A stretch of DNA of 64,000 nt from Lenzites betulinus (taxonomy: Eukaryota; Basidiomycota; Agaricomycetes; Polyporales; Polyporaceae). The stretch is from the NCBI GenBank assembly GCA_022264855.1, contig JABYQU010000047.1:1-64000 (forward strand), written 5' to 3'. A model generated the notes under the pieces. The model was not told the origin of the DNA, did not search any database, and was given only the letters and a program-made list of their open reading frames with translations. Below, piece by piece: positions 43,038 through 55,723 of this stretch (position 1 is its first letter; each line of letters opens with the position of its first letter). A program made the translations under genes and the position numbers.

Positions 43038-44360
43038 ATGATCACTATTCCTCCGGAGGTCGCCCTTGTTATTCTCGAGAACGCTCGAGTTGGATCGCAC
43101 CCCGACAAAGAGACGCTTGCAAATTGCACTCTCGTCTGCCGCGCCTGGCGGGACTTCGCCCAATCACAGCTCTTCCAGGAAGTACATGTCTACTTGGAAA
43201 ATCCCCGCGGAATGTTCGACCGATTCTGCCAGTTCCTACAATCGTCACCAACGATGGCGTCCTACATCTGCTCCCTCAAGATCTCCCATTGGTCCGACCG
43301 TGGACCCCGCTGGGTTGACTTCGAGGAGGACCTCGATGACGACGAGGAGACGAACATGCTAATCGGCGCCAGGCTCCTCAGCGCTTGGCTCTCGCCTGTC
43401 GTGCTCATGAAACTCGTGGCCTTGTTGTCCCCAAATCTCGCACTCTAACTGAACAACTTTAATCTCTCGGGGTGGCCTCAGGACACGCCACTTCCCGAAG
43501 CTCCCGCAAGGCTTCGTCGGTTGACGCTCTACAATATCGTCCTCGACTTTAAATCACCTGCCATTCCGTTTGACCTCCTCGGCCTGTTCGAACTTGACGA
43601 GCTCGTCATAGAAGTGACCTACATCCACAAGAGTCTTTACTCGACATCCTCCGCCACTACACCCATTCCAGCGCCCGCCATACAGCCTATTGCCGGCAGC
43701 GTTAAGGTTACCGGCATGGACCACCTCGCTATGTCGACGATCTTGAACGGGGGGTTTGACCAGGAACATCTTGAAATCTTACGCCTTAACCCTCTCCATT
43801 ATGACTCCTTTAAGCTTGCCGAGATGATGCTCCGGGCTTATAAGAACTGTGTGCGCGAGGTCACCACGAACCGGATCGCAGAGGAAGTTAGACAATCACT
43901 GCGGGTCACTGGTGAGTGTGTGTGACTCTACTGTCCATTCATACTCATTGGGATGTAGCGATACTCACGTTATCTCGCAGGTCTCATGGATGCCCTCGCA
44001 TCATGTACCCACCTTGAAACACTCGTTCTGTCTTGGCCAAACAATTCGACGCGTGTGCTCGCAGACGACCGGGTCCTAAAGAACTGCAGCACCTTCGGTG
44101 TCATTCTAGCGGCTGCGCCGCGTAGCGTGCACCATCTTACGTTCTCCTTGCCACGGGTGCCCACTCCCGATGCTTTAGCCCATATCCTGTGCCACCTCCT
44201 GCCTCGGATTGAACAAGCCAGTGTGGACCTCCCCGAGCTCCAAACCATCCGTCTCCTGTTTGAGCGAGACTTCCTGAGCGCCGCGGCGGCGACTGTCATA
44301 CATCGCATCCTTCCCTCCGCGATCTTGGACGGTGGGATGTTGCAGATAACAGACTCGTAA
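43038..44360 (+). pseudogene. F-box/LRR-like protein with internal nonsense codon
   Basis: The N-terminus MITIPPEVALVILENARVG...CTLVCRAWRDFAQSQLFQEV fits a degenerate F-box as found in the expanded F-box-like families of mushrooms. The rest is a leucine-rich-like region (LRRLTLYNIVLDF, HLETLVLSWPNN). One intron (gtgagt at about 43911 to cag 43980) joins in phase. A TAA at 43446-43448 stops the frame, yet the same frame continues after it and aligns with the paralogue at 59690-61127 (SGWPQDTPLP against PGWPRDTPLP), so the interruption is a point change or a sequence error, not an intron. If the stop is real, only ~136 residues are made. F-box proteins recruit substrates to SCF ubiquitin ligases. 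Confidence 0.7.
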
Positions 44361-45010
44361 GCCGTCGGCCTGATATACGTGCAAGATTTGAATCTAACCT
44401 GTCGTTGTATGCAAGATTGTTTGTTAAGCAGGTCGCACTAACGCGTCCAATTTAATTCTCCGGTTTGGATGCTTTGCGTTCTGCACTGAACGTTTGAGTC
44501 GGGCCTGGCCCTAGCATGTCTACTGCGATTTGAAGACTGAGATTCCGGACCTCAGGGCTCATGCTAGCGTATGGGTCGCGTTTCTCGTGACTCAGATGTG
44601 GCGTATGCGGACATGCACCGTATAGCTGGTTGCAGATGTGCTCTGTTCTCGTCTCCCCGATGTCCGCCGTTCATGAATTGACACCTACTACAAGACACTT
44701 TTCTGCTCCGTTATATGTGCCTCCACTCCGCTCGTGAGACTGCCTCCTCTTCTACAATCTTCTAACACGGTGTATCAGTGCCTTCATATTACTGTGAACT
44801 CCCCTTATTTTCTTTCCGGGCTTAACGGTTATGTTCTACTCGGGAGTCGATCTTGAGATCTGGGTATGGCACCTTAGATAGCCGCCGGGCTTGACTCGAT
44901 CGCGATTCGAGGGAACTTCAAGTTCACGGCAAGATCATCTTACTCCTCAGATCCCTTCCGCTCCTCATCTGCTTCACTCTGGGCTTTCTGAGGCTGGGGC
45001 GGTTATAACC
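44361..45010. other. Intergenic region upstream of FRS1
   Basis: 650 bp. Contains the 3' flank of the F-box gene and the FRS1 promoter; nothing else was recognised. Confidence 0.5.
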
Positions 45011-47371
45011 ATGCCTACTGTCGCGTGCGATAAGGAAGACCTATGGCGGAGGCTGGGGCGGGCGTACAGTATGCATAGCTACAACACTCTTCGCACCAGC
45101 CACTGATTTTGGACTGTAGCCTCAGAGGAGTTTGATCACCTGTTGTTCGAGTTCGGCCTCGAGCTCGATGAGGACGTGCGTGGACTCAGACGATGGGGCA
45201 TCCTATTCAACCTCTTAACTACGCGTTTGGCAGACGACTGAGGAGGTGGAAGCACTGAGAAAGAAGGGGCTCCCGGCGGAACGTCCGGTGCGTAGCGCCT
45301 TTCTTTTGTAAGGGTCCAAGACTGAACCATCACTTGGTTGTAGCAATTGAAAATCGAGATCCCTGCCAACCGGTTCGTATGGGTCACAAGGAGGACCTGT
45401 GCCGATGCTAAAGGCTCATCGCAGATATGACCTGCTTTGCATTGAGGGCATCGCTCGCGCACTGCGGGTCTTCCTCGAGCTCGACAAACCGCCTCAATAT
45501 AAGCTCGCTTACCCCGCTGGCGGAGAGGCCGATCTTCTCACTGCGACCATTGAGCCGGACGTGCGTACGGATGTCCTAGAAACCTCCAAGCCGTCTTTAA
45601 CCTACCACACACTGTAGACTGCGAAGATTCGTCCGTATTTCGCGTGCGCGGTGCTCCGCAATGTCAAGTTCACACAGCTGTCGTACGATTCGTTCATCGA
45701 CCTCCAGGACAAGTTGCACCAGAATATCTGCAGACGGCGGCAGTTCGTCGCGATCGGTACCCATGATCTCGACACCATTGAAGGCCCCTTCCGGTATCGG
45801 GCACTTCCCCCGAAGGACATCAAGTTCAAGCCGTTGGGAAAGGCGCAGGAGTTCACCGCGGAAGAACTCATGACGGTCTACGAGGTACGTGAGAACTACA
45901 CAAGGTGGCTCACAGACACCGACCGCTTTGCAGTCGGAGAAGCACCTGTCGCGGTACCTGCACATCATCCGCGACTCGCCCGTGTACCCCATCATCTACG
46001 ACAAGAACGACGTCGTGCTGTCTATGCCACCGATCATCAACTCGGAACATAGTAAAATCACGCTTAACACGCGAAATATCTTCATCGATGTCACCGCGAC
46101 CGACGAGACGAAGTTAAACATTGTCACGAACATCATCGCGACCATGTTCTCAGAGTACTGCGAGGAGCCGTTCACGTATGCACCACGCACTCTCATGCGG
46201 AGCCTCAATTGACGACCAAACTTCGCTGTAGGATTGAGCCCGTGAAGGTTATCCGCCCCGACGGAACTACCCAGATCTCACCGGACCTTTCCTACCGACC
46301 ATCCACGGCGCATGCGTCGTATGTGAACTCATGTACAGGTCTCCAACTGGACGCGCCCAAAGTGGCCAAGCTGCTCGAGCGCATGACGCTGACCGCCTCG
46401 GTCTCTCCTAACGAGGCGGACGAGATCATCGTGCAAATTCCGCCTACACGACCCGACATCCTGCACGAGTGCGACTTGATGGAGGACGCTGCCATCGCGT
46501 ACGGATTCAACAACCTTCCCGACACGTTCCCCACGACGAGCACGGTCGCGCAGCCGCTCGCGATCAGCAAGCTGAGCGACATCGTCCGTCTCGAGTGGGG
46601 CCTAGCGGGCTGGGTCGAGGCCCTCCCCCTCATCCTGGTACGCCCCTCCTACACCCGTCGCACATGTTTCCAGCCCGCTGACGCGCCCCACAGTGCTCGC
46701 ACGAGGAAAACTTCGAGTGGCTGAACCGCCCGGACGACGGCACGAGCGCGGTGCGCATCGCGAACCCGAAGACGCTCGAATTCCAGGTCGTGCGCACGTC
46801 GCTCCTGCAGGGCCTGCTCAAGACGATCCGCGAGAACCGCTCGCGGCCGCTCCCGATCCGCGTGTTCGAGACTGCGGACGTCGTGCGCAAGGACCCCGCG
46901 CTCGAACGCCAGGCGCGCAACATCCGCCACGCGGCCGCCGTGTGGTGCAACAAGAGCGCGGGCTTCGAGGTCGTGCACGGCCTGCTCGACCGCATCATGC
47001 TCATGCTCGAGGTGCCGCGCATCGCGGGCGACGATGCGGACGCGCCAACGGGGTATTATATCAAGGAGCGTGATGGTGAGTTCTCTCCACCTGTGTATAT
47101 GGCAGCAGAAAATTGACGGTACGGCGTAGACCCGACCTTCTTCCCTGGGCGCGCCGCGACGATTTACTATCGCGCCCCAAAGGGCGTAGGACGCACGGGC
47201 GTGCTCGCCACGCTGAAGGCTGCCTTGAACCGTCCGAACGACCTCGAGGTAGGCGTGCTCGGCATCCTGCACCCATCCGTGCTCGAGCGCTTCGAGATCT
47301 CGTACCCGTGCTCCGCGCTCGAGTTTACACTCGAGCCCTTCAAGCGCGAGCTGCAGACGGTGTTCACGTAG
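45011..47371 (+). CDS. FRS1: Phenylalanyl-tRNA synthetase beta subunit, cytosolic
   Basis: Beta chain of the alpha2beta2 enzyme that charges tRNA-Phe. Start [19 protein letters not shown], then [20 protein letters not shown] across a short intron, is the standard N-terminus. About ten exons; clear introns include 45069-45119, gtgcgt donors near 45174 and 45295, gtacgt near 45885, gtatgc near 46176, gtacgc near 46637 and gtgagt near 47076. Seen in order: [33 protein letters not shown] (B3/B4 editing region), [18 protein letters not shown] (B5 domain), [20 protein letters not shown], then the synthetase-like core ([29 protein letters not shown]) and the end [28 protein letters not shown]. About 590-600 residues after splicing, normal for eukaryotes. 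No break was found. Confidence 0.92.
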
Positions 47372-47799
47372 CGTCGTGGGCGGGGCCTGGGTCAGGTAGA
47401 ACAATGTGGGTGGGCGGGTGAGGAGTGCTAGTGTAGTTGGGGATGTAGAACAAACAGCAGCTGTGATATATGTACCTTGGGAGAAGAATGAACCCTTCGC
47501 ACCTTAAGCTACTCAGGACGGAAACGGGCACACGTGTGGCTGCTCGCGCATCAAACTAACTATTACAAGTATACAGTATCCTTCAGCATGAAAGCCAAGA
47601 GATGTATGATACAAGGCAACTCCGCACGGGATGACTATCTCATTTCCGGTAAAACTATGCTTGAAGCGTGAGCGACAAATTGAGCAAGAGTTGGGTGCGA
47701 CTTACGTTGCGCCTAAAGTTGAACCATAGCGAGAGACATCCTCTATCAAAGCTACTCCGGAATCCCCTGCAAAATCATTCAGCGCACCGCCAGACTTAG
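47372..47799. other. Intergenic region between FRS1 and cactin (convergent)
   Basis: 428 bp between two 3' ends. No feature recognised. Confidence 0.6.
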
Positions 47800-50125
47800 C
47801 TACCATTCAGGCAATACATACCGTTTGTGCGAGAACTCCCATTCTCTGTTAACGATCCGGAATGCGATATCTTCATATGGGGGTCCAGCGCTGAAGTACA
47901 GTAGGACCGTCTCGTCGTTGCCAGGCTCTTTGATGATTCTGTACGTCGGAGCCTTCGACTTGTCGATAAGATCAGGGTAGAAGATGTTGAACTACAGCCG
48001 TAGGTCAATACACATTGATAGACATATCAGGGTCAAGCAATCTTACCTTGTAGCCTTGCACAACTTTGGGAGGAGGATTATCCGTGCTATAGGAATTTAA
48101 GCATCACGCAAAAAAATCAAGTCAGGGTTGGACGTACTCATAGTGCGTTTGATTATACTTGTTCCACTCGTATCCAGTGTGGACACGGTTGAAGTACCTC
48201 GGCTTCCGCGGGCGGTACTTGTCTTCCCAGTTGTAGGCGGTGGTGCGATTGATCGCTTCTTCTACGTTGAAGAGCTCCTCCTCTTCATCGAGCTCTCGCT
48301 CCGCCTCTGCACGATACAACGCTTCTGCAAGATCGGCGTTGCTTGGAGCCTCCACGGCCTGCTCCTCGACAGGTGCCTGAACTGGCTTGGGAATGTATCG
48401 AGAACCTGTGACGTTGTGGCGCAGTTGCATCTGCGATTCTCTGTCAGCGCGGATCCGTCCAAAGAGTCGAGGGTATATATACCAAATAGCGGAGGTCCTC
48501 CACTGCAGTAACAATATCCATTTCCCGATCTTCGTGTTTCAAGTCGCGTATGTCTAGCAATGGAGGGCTCATGGAGCGGTCGTAAGGCTCGATGTCCTCG
48601 GAGGTTTCCTGCTCGACACCCTCCGCAGGCATAACGTTTCGGGCATCGCCTCTCTGGGCGGACCTTGCAACGCCAGCCAACAGTTCCTCCTGAGCCTGAA
48701 GGGCCTCGTCTCGCTGCCGCTTCCGCAGCTGCTCGAGACGATTGCGAACAACGACCTCGTGGAAGGTTCGGAGTTTTGCCTGTAGATGTGGTGAGCGTGT
48801 GTTGGGCCAGTCATACGATCTAACCCTACCTTCGCCTTCCATACAAGCAACTTTTGCAAGAGGTTCTCCCAGTAGTCAGTATCAATGGGCTCTCCGCTCA
48901 CGAGCTTGGCCTGGATTTGCTTCTGGAGCTGAACAAGATGATCGTACGTTTTGCCCTGTAGTAGAGCACTGATATCGGCTTCGACCGCCGCGGCCGCAGC
49001 AGCACCCATTCTACGTGAAGCTTTGATGCGTTCCAACGCGTCCTTCGTAATGACCATCATATTCTGTAGGTAGAGTCAGCAAACGTTCTAGACCTGTGAA
49101 CAAGTTCACATACCGTCCAGAATTCGAGATTCGACTCAGATTTCTCGAGACGAAGATACTTCTCGATGTCATCGTGCAACTCTTCGACTTGCTCGGGGGT
49201 GAGGCTCTGAAAAGAGAGTCAATGCACCGTCGGCAACGTTGATCAAGTCAGTGACGTACGTCAACGATGGTGTACGGTTCGTCCAAATCAATCTCAAGTC
49301 CCTCCTTGGTGAGTGAATCGTCCTCTTCATCTTCAGGATTGACATAGTGAAGATTGAGTGCAAGGAAGTCAATGGCTTTCGCTCGCTTCTCCTTGATGCG
49401 AATCATTGCACGGTTGCGCTCTTGGTCGAGTTGGAAATCCTCCTCCTTCGCAAGCCAATCCGCCATCTGGACGGATTCGGCTAACCGCTGCATCCGTATC
49501 TCTTCCTCCTCCCTGAGCCTTTGTTCGACCTCCCTCTCAGCTCTCCGCTTGTTCAGCCGTTCCAGCTCCTCCTTGGCTTCCTGTCTGCGAATAGCATCCC
49601 TTCGTTGTGCCTCCTCTAGAGAAAGTCCCTGTTTCTTCTCCTTTTCATTCTTCTTGTGCCAGCGGAATTGCTGGTCAAGGTTGACGTCGTGGAATGGATT
49701 GTCAGTCGCGCTATACACACTCAGCTCCGCAACGCGACGAGCTTCTTCTTCCTCTTTGGCTCGTCGTTTCTCCGCTTTGCGAGCCTTGCGGTCTGTAGAC
49801 TTGTCACGTTTACGCCTACATAAGGTCAGCATACAAGCCTAAGCGTGAGTAATTAAGCAACATACTTCTTCTTGTCCCGCTCTGAACTGGCACTTCTGTC
49901 TCGGTGCCTACGATGAGACTTGGGTTCCCTGTCTTTGCTCTCGCTGTGGTGCCGACTGCGAGGACGGCGTTCCTCCCTGATGTCCTTTTCGTCACCTTTA
50001 TGAGATGGTTTCCGCTCGTCACGCTCGCGGGATCTCGCGCGAGGAGACCTGGACCTATCGCGGTAGCGGTCACGATCACGATCCCTACGGTCTGAAGTAG
50101 CAGAGCGAGAGCGGTCTCTACCCAT
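47800..50125 (-). CDS. CACTIN: Cactin, spliceosome-associated protein
   Basis: Nuclear protein that binds the spliceosome and is needed for faithful pre-mRNA splicing. The start MGRDRSRSATSDRRDRDRDR opens an RS/RD-rich N-terminus. After an intron (49868-49815 region) comes a long highly charged coiled-coil region (RRAKEEEEARRVAELS, NPFHDVNLDQQFRWHKK, EELERLNKRRAEREVEQ) and the mid-region cactin domain (WLAKEEDFQLDQERNRAMIR, LEIDLDEPYTIVD). The conserved C-terminal domain is clear: NWEDKYRPRKPRYFNRVHT, EWNKYNQTHYE, FNIFYPDLIDKSKAPTY and the terminal KRYVLPEW. About eight exons. It is head-to-head with MCX1. No defect was seen. Confidence 0.9.
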
Positions 50126-50363
50126 TACAGCCTTCTATGGTGTATGCGCCAGCAACAAGCGGAAGGAGGACCAAAGAACAGAGGGAACAGTGGTGGCGGA
50201 GGACAAGCAGCTGCAGGTGGGCGCCAAATCAGCCGACGCTGCCATCGGCTCTGTCGGCCCGCAGCCTCCGTACTACGTACAAGAACGCGTGGGGTCGCCG
50301 TCGACGAGTGTAGGGTCTTCGCCTCTGCCATCACCGTCGTGCTCTTGGTGTTGTCTTCCTGCG
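50126..50363. promoter_or_regulatory. Bidirectional promoter between cactin and MCX1
   Basis: 238 bp between the two chosen start codons; an upstream in-frame extension of MCX1 to 50190 would shorten it to 64 bp. No defined box was recognised. Confidence 0.45.
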
Positions 50364-52794
50364 ATGCTCGACGGCTGCTCGACGGCTCTGAATTGCTGTC
50401 GTGCAACTGCGGCATTGAATCGCCCTCGCTCTCGTCTCTTCGCGCGGTCGGTCCGTACACAGGCACGGCATACGCACGAAAGCAGCGACCAACTGTATGA
50501 TACGAGACATATGGGTTTGGCGACACCTCGACAGGTACAGACAGCTAATACATACTATAAGCTGCTGCTGACAGCCGTGAAAGCTGGTCAAATACCTCAA
50601 CGACTATGTTATTGGTCAAGAGAACGCCAAGAAGGTCCTTTCTGTGGCGTGCGTAGGCTTCGTGACCCCCTGCTCTGCTCGATCCTGTTCTGGAGCCTGA
50701 TATACCACCTCTTTGGAAGCGTGTTTAACCATTACACGCGAGTGCACGCAAACATGAACGCCATGTACTATGATGAGCCGCCACATCTTGCGAGAACGCG
50801 CTACCCTTTAGCAAACAACTGTATGCATGCAACTCCTGCAATGCACTATGTATCCGACTGTTTCACACTCTATATTACAGCTAATCCCCTGGATGAGGGA
50901 GCAGGCTCATACCGCGGCCCGGACAGGATGGTAGAGCCATCCCTTATACCTCGGACTTCCCTACCGCCCTTTGAGAAGAGTAACGTACTGGTCATGTATG
51001 TCCCTATCGCGCTTTTCAGTATCACTTGTAGCTTATGGGACACTACTCATGCATTCGAGTTACAGCGGGCCCACAGGATCAGGTAGGACTACTCGTAACA
51101 AACCTCTGGTATGTAAGTTCATGCGGCCTAGGAAAAACCCTCTTGGCGAAAACCCTGGCGAAGGTGCTTGACGTGCCCTTTTCAATCAGTGACGCCACTA
51201 CCTTTACGCAGGTAAGTCCCGAATGCTATATTGAACGATGACTCGCCGTGAATATTCCGGTATTCCATATTCATAGGCTGGATGTGCGTATCCACTTCAC
51301 ATGTCGGCTCAAATGAGATATTGATGTTGATCAGATGTCGGAGACGATGTAGACATGTGTGTTCAGCGGCTGGTGCGTATATCGATTCTGGGGGAGGCCT
51401 CGTCGATAACTGTAGCTCTGGCTCAGCTTCAAGCAGCTAATTGGGATCCGTACAAAGCCAAGTAAGACTGCCTTGCTATTCTCGTGGTGTTGATTTTGAT
51501 TCCGCGAACCCCCCTAGCATGGGGATTATCTACATAGACGAAGTGGACAAGGTCGCTCGTAAGTCCATTGGTCCAGAAACGACAAGAGACGTCGGCGGGG
51601 AGGGCGTTCAGCAAGCTCTCCTCCGCATCATGGAGGGCTCTGTCGTCAATGTCCCGGCGAAGGGTCCGTCCATGCCAACTCCAGCAGGCGGCGGGCGCGG
51701 CGTGCGCCAGGGTATGCCCTCACCAGTGCGTGAGTACACTGAGCATGTACAATGCAAATCGCACGCTTACTGTCGTATTTTAGAATGGCCTGAGTCGTAC
51801 TCGGTGGATACCTCGAACGTCTTGTTTATTCTGAGTGGCGCATTCGTTGGATTGGAAGATATCATCAAAAAACGAATGGCCAAAGGTGTATGTGCCAAAT
51901 TTTCCGAACTTGAACAGAACCCTGACAGCTCATTATCAACTGTTTAGTCTATTGGGTTCACTGCAAACCTCTCTACCGAGGCGACTCCCGCCCCAGAGGG
52001 CAATCCCTCGCGCATGCCATTCTTCACTGCTAACGTGAATACAACTCCATTACTAGACCAAGTGCAGCCAAACGGTAGGTCAACTCAAGTCTCTCCGTCA
52101 CCGGGACTGAGTACTGAATATTTGAATGCTCTTCTCGTCAGATCTAGTCAAATTCGGGTATATTTCATACTGTTGCTTCGACAGCGCCCAACACTCACAG
52201 CGTGATTAAGGTTTATCCCTGAGTTTATTTCCCGGATGCCCTCTATCACGACCCTCTCTCCACTCTCTCCGAAAGACTTGCGCCGAGTGCTCACAGAGGT
52301 CAAGGGGTCTCTCATCTCCCAGTACACTACGCTCTTTGGGTTCTCCGGGATCGAGATCCGGTTCACAAGTGCCGCCCTTGACCAGATCTGCAAGAAAGCA
52401 GCAGCGAGAGGGGGTGGTGCTCGAGGGCTCCGAGGGATCATGGTATGCACTTCTATGTGTCCAACTCGTATTCCGCTCGGAGGATTGAACATCATTTGTA
52501 GGAATCAATATTACTGGAGCCCATGTATGAAGCACCGTGAGTCACTCCATTTCCAGAATCGCCTCATTTCGCTGACGGCTGAACCTGTAGCGGATCTGTG
52601 AGCTGCGCGTATGTAAGTACGAAATGCCGTCTTGCTGACTTCAAACGCAGTGGATCAAGCATATCCTCATTCGTGAGGCCGCGGTGCTCGGAGAGGAGCC
52701 CCCCGATTATTGGGGTGGAAGCAAGGGCGATATGGAGAACTTCTGGAAAGCTTGGGACGAGGAAGAAGGTAGATATTCAGGCCATATGCGCTGA
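50364..52794 (+). CDS. MCX1: Mitochondrial ClpX-type AAA+ unfoldase
   Basis: ClpX-family ATPase of the mitochondrial matrix; unfolds proteins and acts as a chaperone. Many short exons. Exon 1 (50364-50534) gives a basic presequence ([17 protein letters not shown]), ending TPRQ; exon 2 (50584-50648) [20 protein letters not shown]; exon 3 from 50720 [12 protein letters not shown]. Then the Walker A GPTGSGKT (spread over two exons at 51065-51140), [17 protein letters not shown], the Walker [12 protein letters not shown], the arginine/sensor region [47 protein letters not shown], and [11 protein letters not shown]. The N-terminal zinc finger of bacterial ClpX is absent, as usual in fungi. The last exon is uncertain: the frame can end at 52794 or splice on to about 52900. 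Confidence 0.88.
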
Positions 52795-53107
52795 TCACTG
52801 CAGCCGGCTGCATTCACCATCATCATGATGTACACGAACTTTACAGAGGATGTTGTATGCCAAGTTATTGTATTGTACGTATCAGTTTGCGGATGCGAAA
52901 GCACGCTACACATTTGATCATGGTGAGAGAAGCGGAGGATGAATGTGAAGATATATACCATACAGGCTACACACAAGCAGGCCAACCTCTACAGAACGCA
53001 AGAGCTACAGACATACCGCTCGCCCTGTGCAGAGACGGCGGCGCGCGACGGATGCCACGGATGGATATCGATATCGATGGACAATATAGTAACAGTGGAT
53101 GGTATGT
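52795..53107. other. Intergenic region between MCX1 and YRB1 (convergent)
   Basis: 313 bp; may include a last small exon of MCX1. Nothing else recognised. Confidence 0.5.
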
Positions 53108-54025
53108 TTAGTCTTCCTTCTTCTCTTCCTCGGCCGCCTTGGGTTCCTCAGCGGGCTCCTCCTTGGTTTCTTCGACCGGCTCCTCCTTCTTCTCATCTAC
53201 GGGCTCGTCCTTCTTCTCCTCCGAAGCGGGCGTCTCTTCTGAGGCGGGGGTTGGGCCAGCGAGTTCGATGTTGGTCTTCTGTGCACTCTCGAACGCGTCT
53301 TTGAACTGCTGAGCGTCTGCGTACATGGGTTAGGCTCCGTTTACCCGACTTAAATAGTGCTTGCTACATACTTTCAGCGTTCGCGAAACGGATAGCGAGG
53401 GTCTCAGAGGTGGGCGGGGTCTCGGAGTAGTCCGCCGCCACTTTCCAGACCCAGCTGCGGTCCGAGCCAATGTTGGGCTGGAGGCGCATGTCCGCGGTGA
53501 CTGTACGAACCGTCAATCACACCGCCACGCCAGAGAGAGAGGACATCAGGCTTACTTGCGTGGTTCGCGCAGACCTTGTAGGTCTTATCGCGCCTCATCA
53601 CAAGACGGACCTTCTTGGTCTCCTTGTGCTGGAGGAGACGGACGTCGCCCGTACCACGTTCCTTCCACTCTGAGGACTCTGTTGAGAACCTGAAGAGCTT
53701 CGCGCGCCTGTGGGGTTACACAGCACGTAAGTACCGAGCTCGGCACGCGGGACACGGGCGATCGGAGCGCACATTTTGAAGAGGACGTCCTCATCTTCCT
53801 CGTGCGTCTTCGTCTCGACCTGCTCGGTGAGCCTGATCACGGGCTCATAATGAGGGTCGTGCTCCTCTTCCTGAAGATCATATTTGGTGCAGTCAGTACA
53901 AGCGCGTTCGCCGTCCGCAGAGGGTGGCGCGATCTATGTGCATCGATTGCACCGACGCGGTCGCCCGACCACCATGAAGAGCGAGGGCTCACCCTGGGCG
54001 CGAGAGCATCGTTAGACTCAGCCAT
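53108..54025 (-). CDS. YRB1: Ran-binding protein 1
   Basis: Cytosolic RanGTP-binding protein that helps RanGAP release export complexes. Exon 1 [11 protein letters not shown] (54025 downward) is followed by [78 protein letters not shown] and [19 protein letters not shown], which together form the RanBD1 pleckstrin-like domain. The C-terminus is a Glu/Lys/Pro-rich acidic tail ([16 protein letters not shown]). Five exons, each junction in phase. Length about 210-220 residues, normal for the family. Head-to-head with EMP24. Confidence 0.92.
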
Positions 54026-54304
54026 GGCGTCGTGTTGTTTGGTCGTAAGAAGGAAAAATACAGACGAGGTCGAGGTGAGGGCGAGAGCTGAAAAAGCGGG
54101 TAGAGAAAGGTCTCGCGTTCTTGCCCTTCTCCAGATCGCGAGAAGGACCCCGAGATGGCAATCATAGGTGGCCCGGGTCCTGCATCAGGCACGCACGTGA
54201 TACCGTACAGCAGTGGTGTTGCCGCCTGTGCCCACCGTCCACGGCGCAACTCTGCTCAACAAGACTACATTCTCTTTCTTACCTGGAGCAGGCACTCGAC
54301 GACC
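54026..54304. promoter_or_regulatory. Divergent promoter region between YRB1 and EMP24
   Basis: 279 bp between the two start codons; shared promoter by position only. Confidence 0.4.
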
Positions 54305-55195
54305 ATGCAACGACCATATACCCCTGCGCTTTCCTTGATGTGGCTTGTGATTCTGGTGCTGCCCGTACTGGTTTCTGGGCATTTGATTGAGGTACCAGCC
54401 GCCAAGAAAGAGTGCTTCTTCGAGGACCTCCATGTAAACGACAAAGTAGGCCAGGCGACCCTATGAACCTCTTCAGCTTGTTGACGAAGTCGCGCAGATG
54501 ACGGTGACATGGCAAGTGGCAGGCGGCGGTCACCTGGACCTCGACTTCTGGGTAGGTTCTCCTCTTCGTGCTGCATACGTCACGTTGGTGCGACCTTTTC
54601 CCCTTGCAGCTCACGGACCCGGACAACCACGCGCTCGTAAAGCACATTAAGCAGTCCACCGCGACTGGCGCCATTACCGCGAAGAAAGATGGCCGTTACG
54701 AGTACTGTTTCTCAAATCAAATGTCCACCGTGGTGGACAAGATGGTCGCGTACGTGTCACTTGCACAGGCGAGACGCGCACCGCATAATGAACACTCCCT
54801 GCTTTAGCTTTAACGTGCATGGCGTCATCTACGTCGACGACGAAGGTGCGTTCACGATTTCCTGCGCGCGGGGCTATGTCGGCTGAATGTGTCACTGCTC
54901 TTGTAGACATTGTCTCACCCATCGAGCGTGAGATTCGTCAAATGTCTCATGCTGTTACCGCGGTGAAGGACGAGCAACGGTACATTATCTTCCGCGAGCT
55001 CACACATCGGAACACCGCCGAGTCTACAAACAGCCGTGTCAAGTGGTGGTCCATCCTCCAGGCGGTCGTCCTTTTCTCGGTCGTCGGCTGGCAGGTGTAC
55101 TATTTGAAGGTTTGTACCGTTATGATGTTTATGACCTCATACTGTTGCTTTATAACTGTCTACAGTCGTTCTTCGAAGTTAAGCGCGCGTTTTAG
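54305..55195 (+). CDS. EMP24: p24-family cargo receptor (Emp24/TMED2 type)
   Basis: Type I membrane protein cycling between ER and Golgi in COPII/COPI vesicles. Start MQRPYTPALSLMWLVILVLP is a signal peptide; mature protein begins around HLIEVPAAKKECFFED. The GOLD domain follows (MTVTWQVAGGGHLDLDFW, TDPDNHALVKHI, KKDGRYEYCFSNQMSTV, with the two conserved Cys), then a coiled coil (IEREIRQMSHAVTAVKDEQ, THRNTAESTNSRVKWWSIL), one transmembrane helix (AVVLFSVVGWQVYYLK) and a short tail SFFEVKRAF with the double-Phe ER-exit motif and basic residues. Six exons with in-phase introns. About 205 residues, as expected. Confidence 0.92.
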
Positions 55196-55723
55196 TATCT
55201 GGGAATGTATGGTCCTCTTGCATAATTTATCCGTCTTTTCCGCTATGAAGAGACTAATACTTAGACCTGCCACCCCGTATCACAAGTTAGTGCAGCCCGA
55301 CGGTGCCGAGATATGGAACCATAGTGAACCCGGCTTCGATTTCATGCTGCACGCGCAAACATGTGGGCAGTAGAAATGTGCATATGATAGTAGTAACAAC
55401 AATAAACGAGTCGCAGCGAGGGTATACGCAGTCTTACAACGGTCAAAACATACGACGGAACCGGATCTCAGAGGGTTGGGGACGCGCAGACGGAGAGTAA
55501 GACAGCGAAAGAGTCGCGAGAGGGATGATTGCATGTGCGTAATAGTAGAGTGGAACAGAGCAAAACAAGAGAACGGAAACAGTGCGGGCATGTCGCGTCG
55601 TGATAAATCGAGTACACATATTGGGATACTTAGAGTAACGCCATCTCGGGGAACCTGCCGCCAAGACCCGCTCTACCGAATCCACCACGCAATCAACGTC
55701 CGTAGCAAAGTCCAACGCGCCGC
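55196..55723. other. Intergenic region between EMP24 and KIP3 (convergent)
   Basis: 528 bp between two 3' ends. No feature recognised. Confidence 0.6.

Noticed and set aside
49354..49842. Plus-strand Ser-rich ORF over cactin
   Set aside because: Complement of the Glu/Arg-rich coiled-coil codons of cactin.
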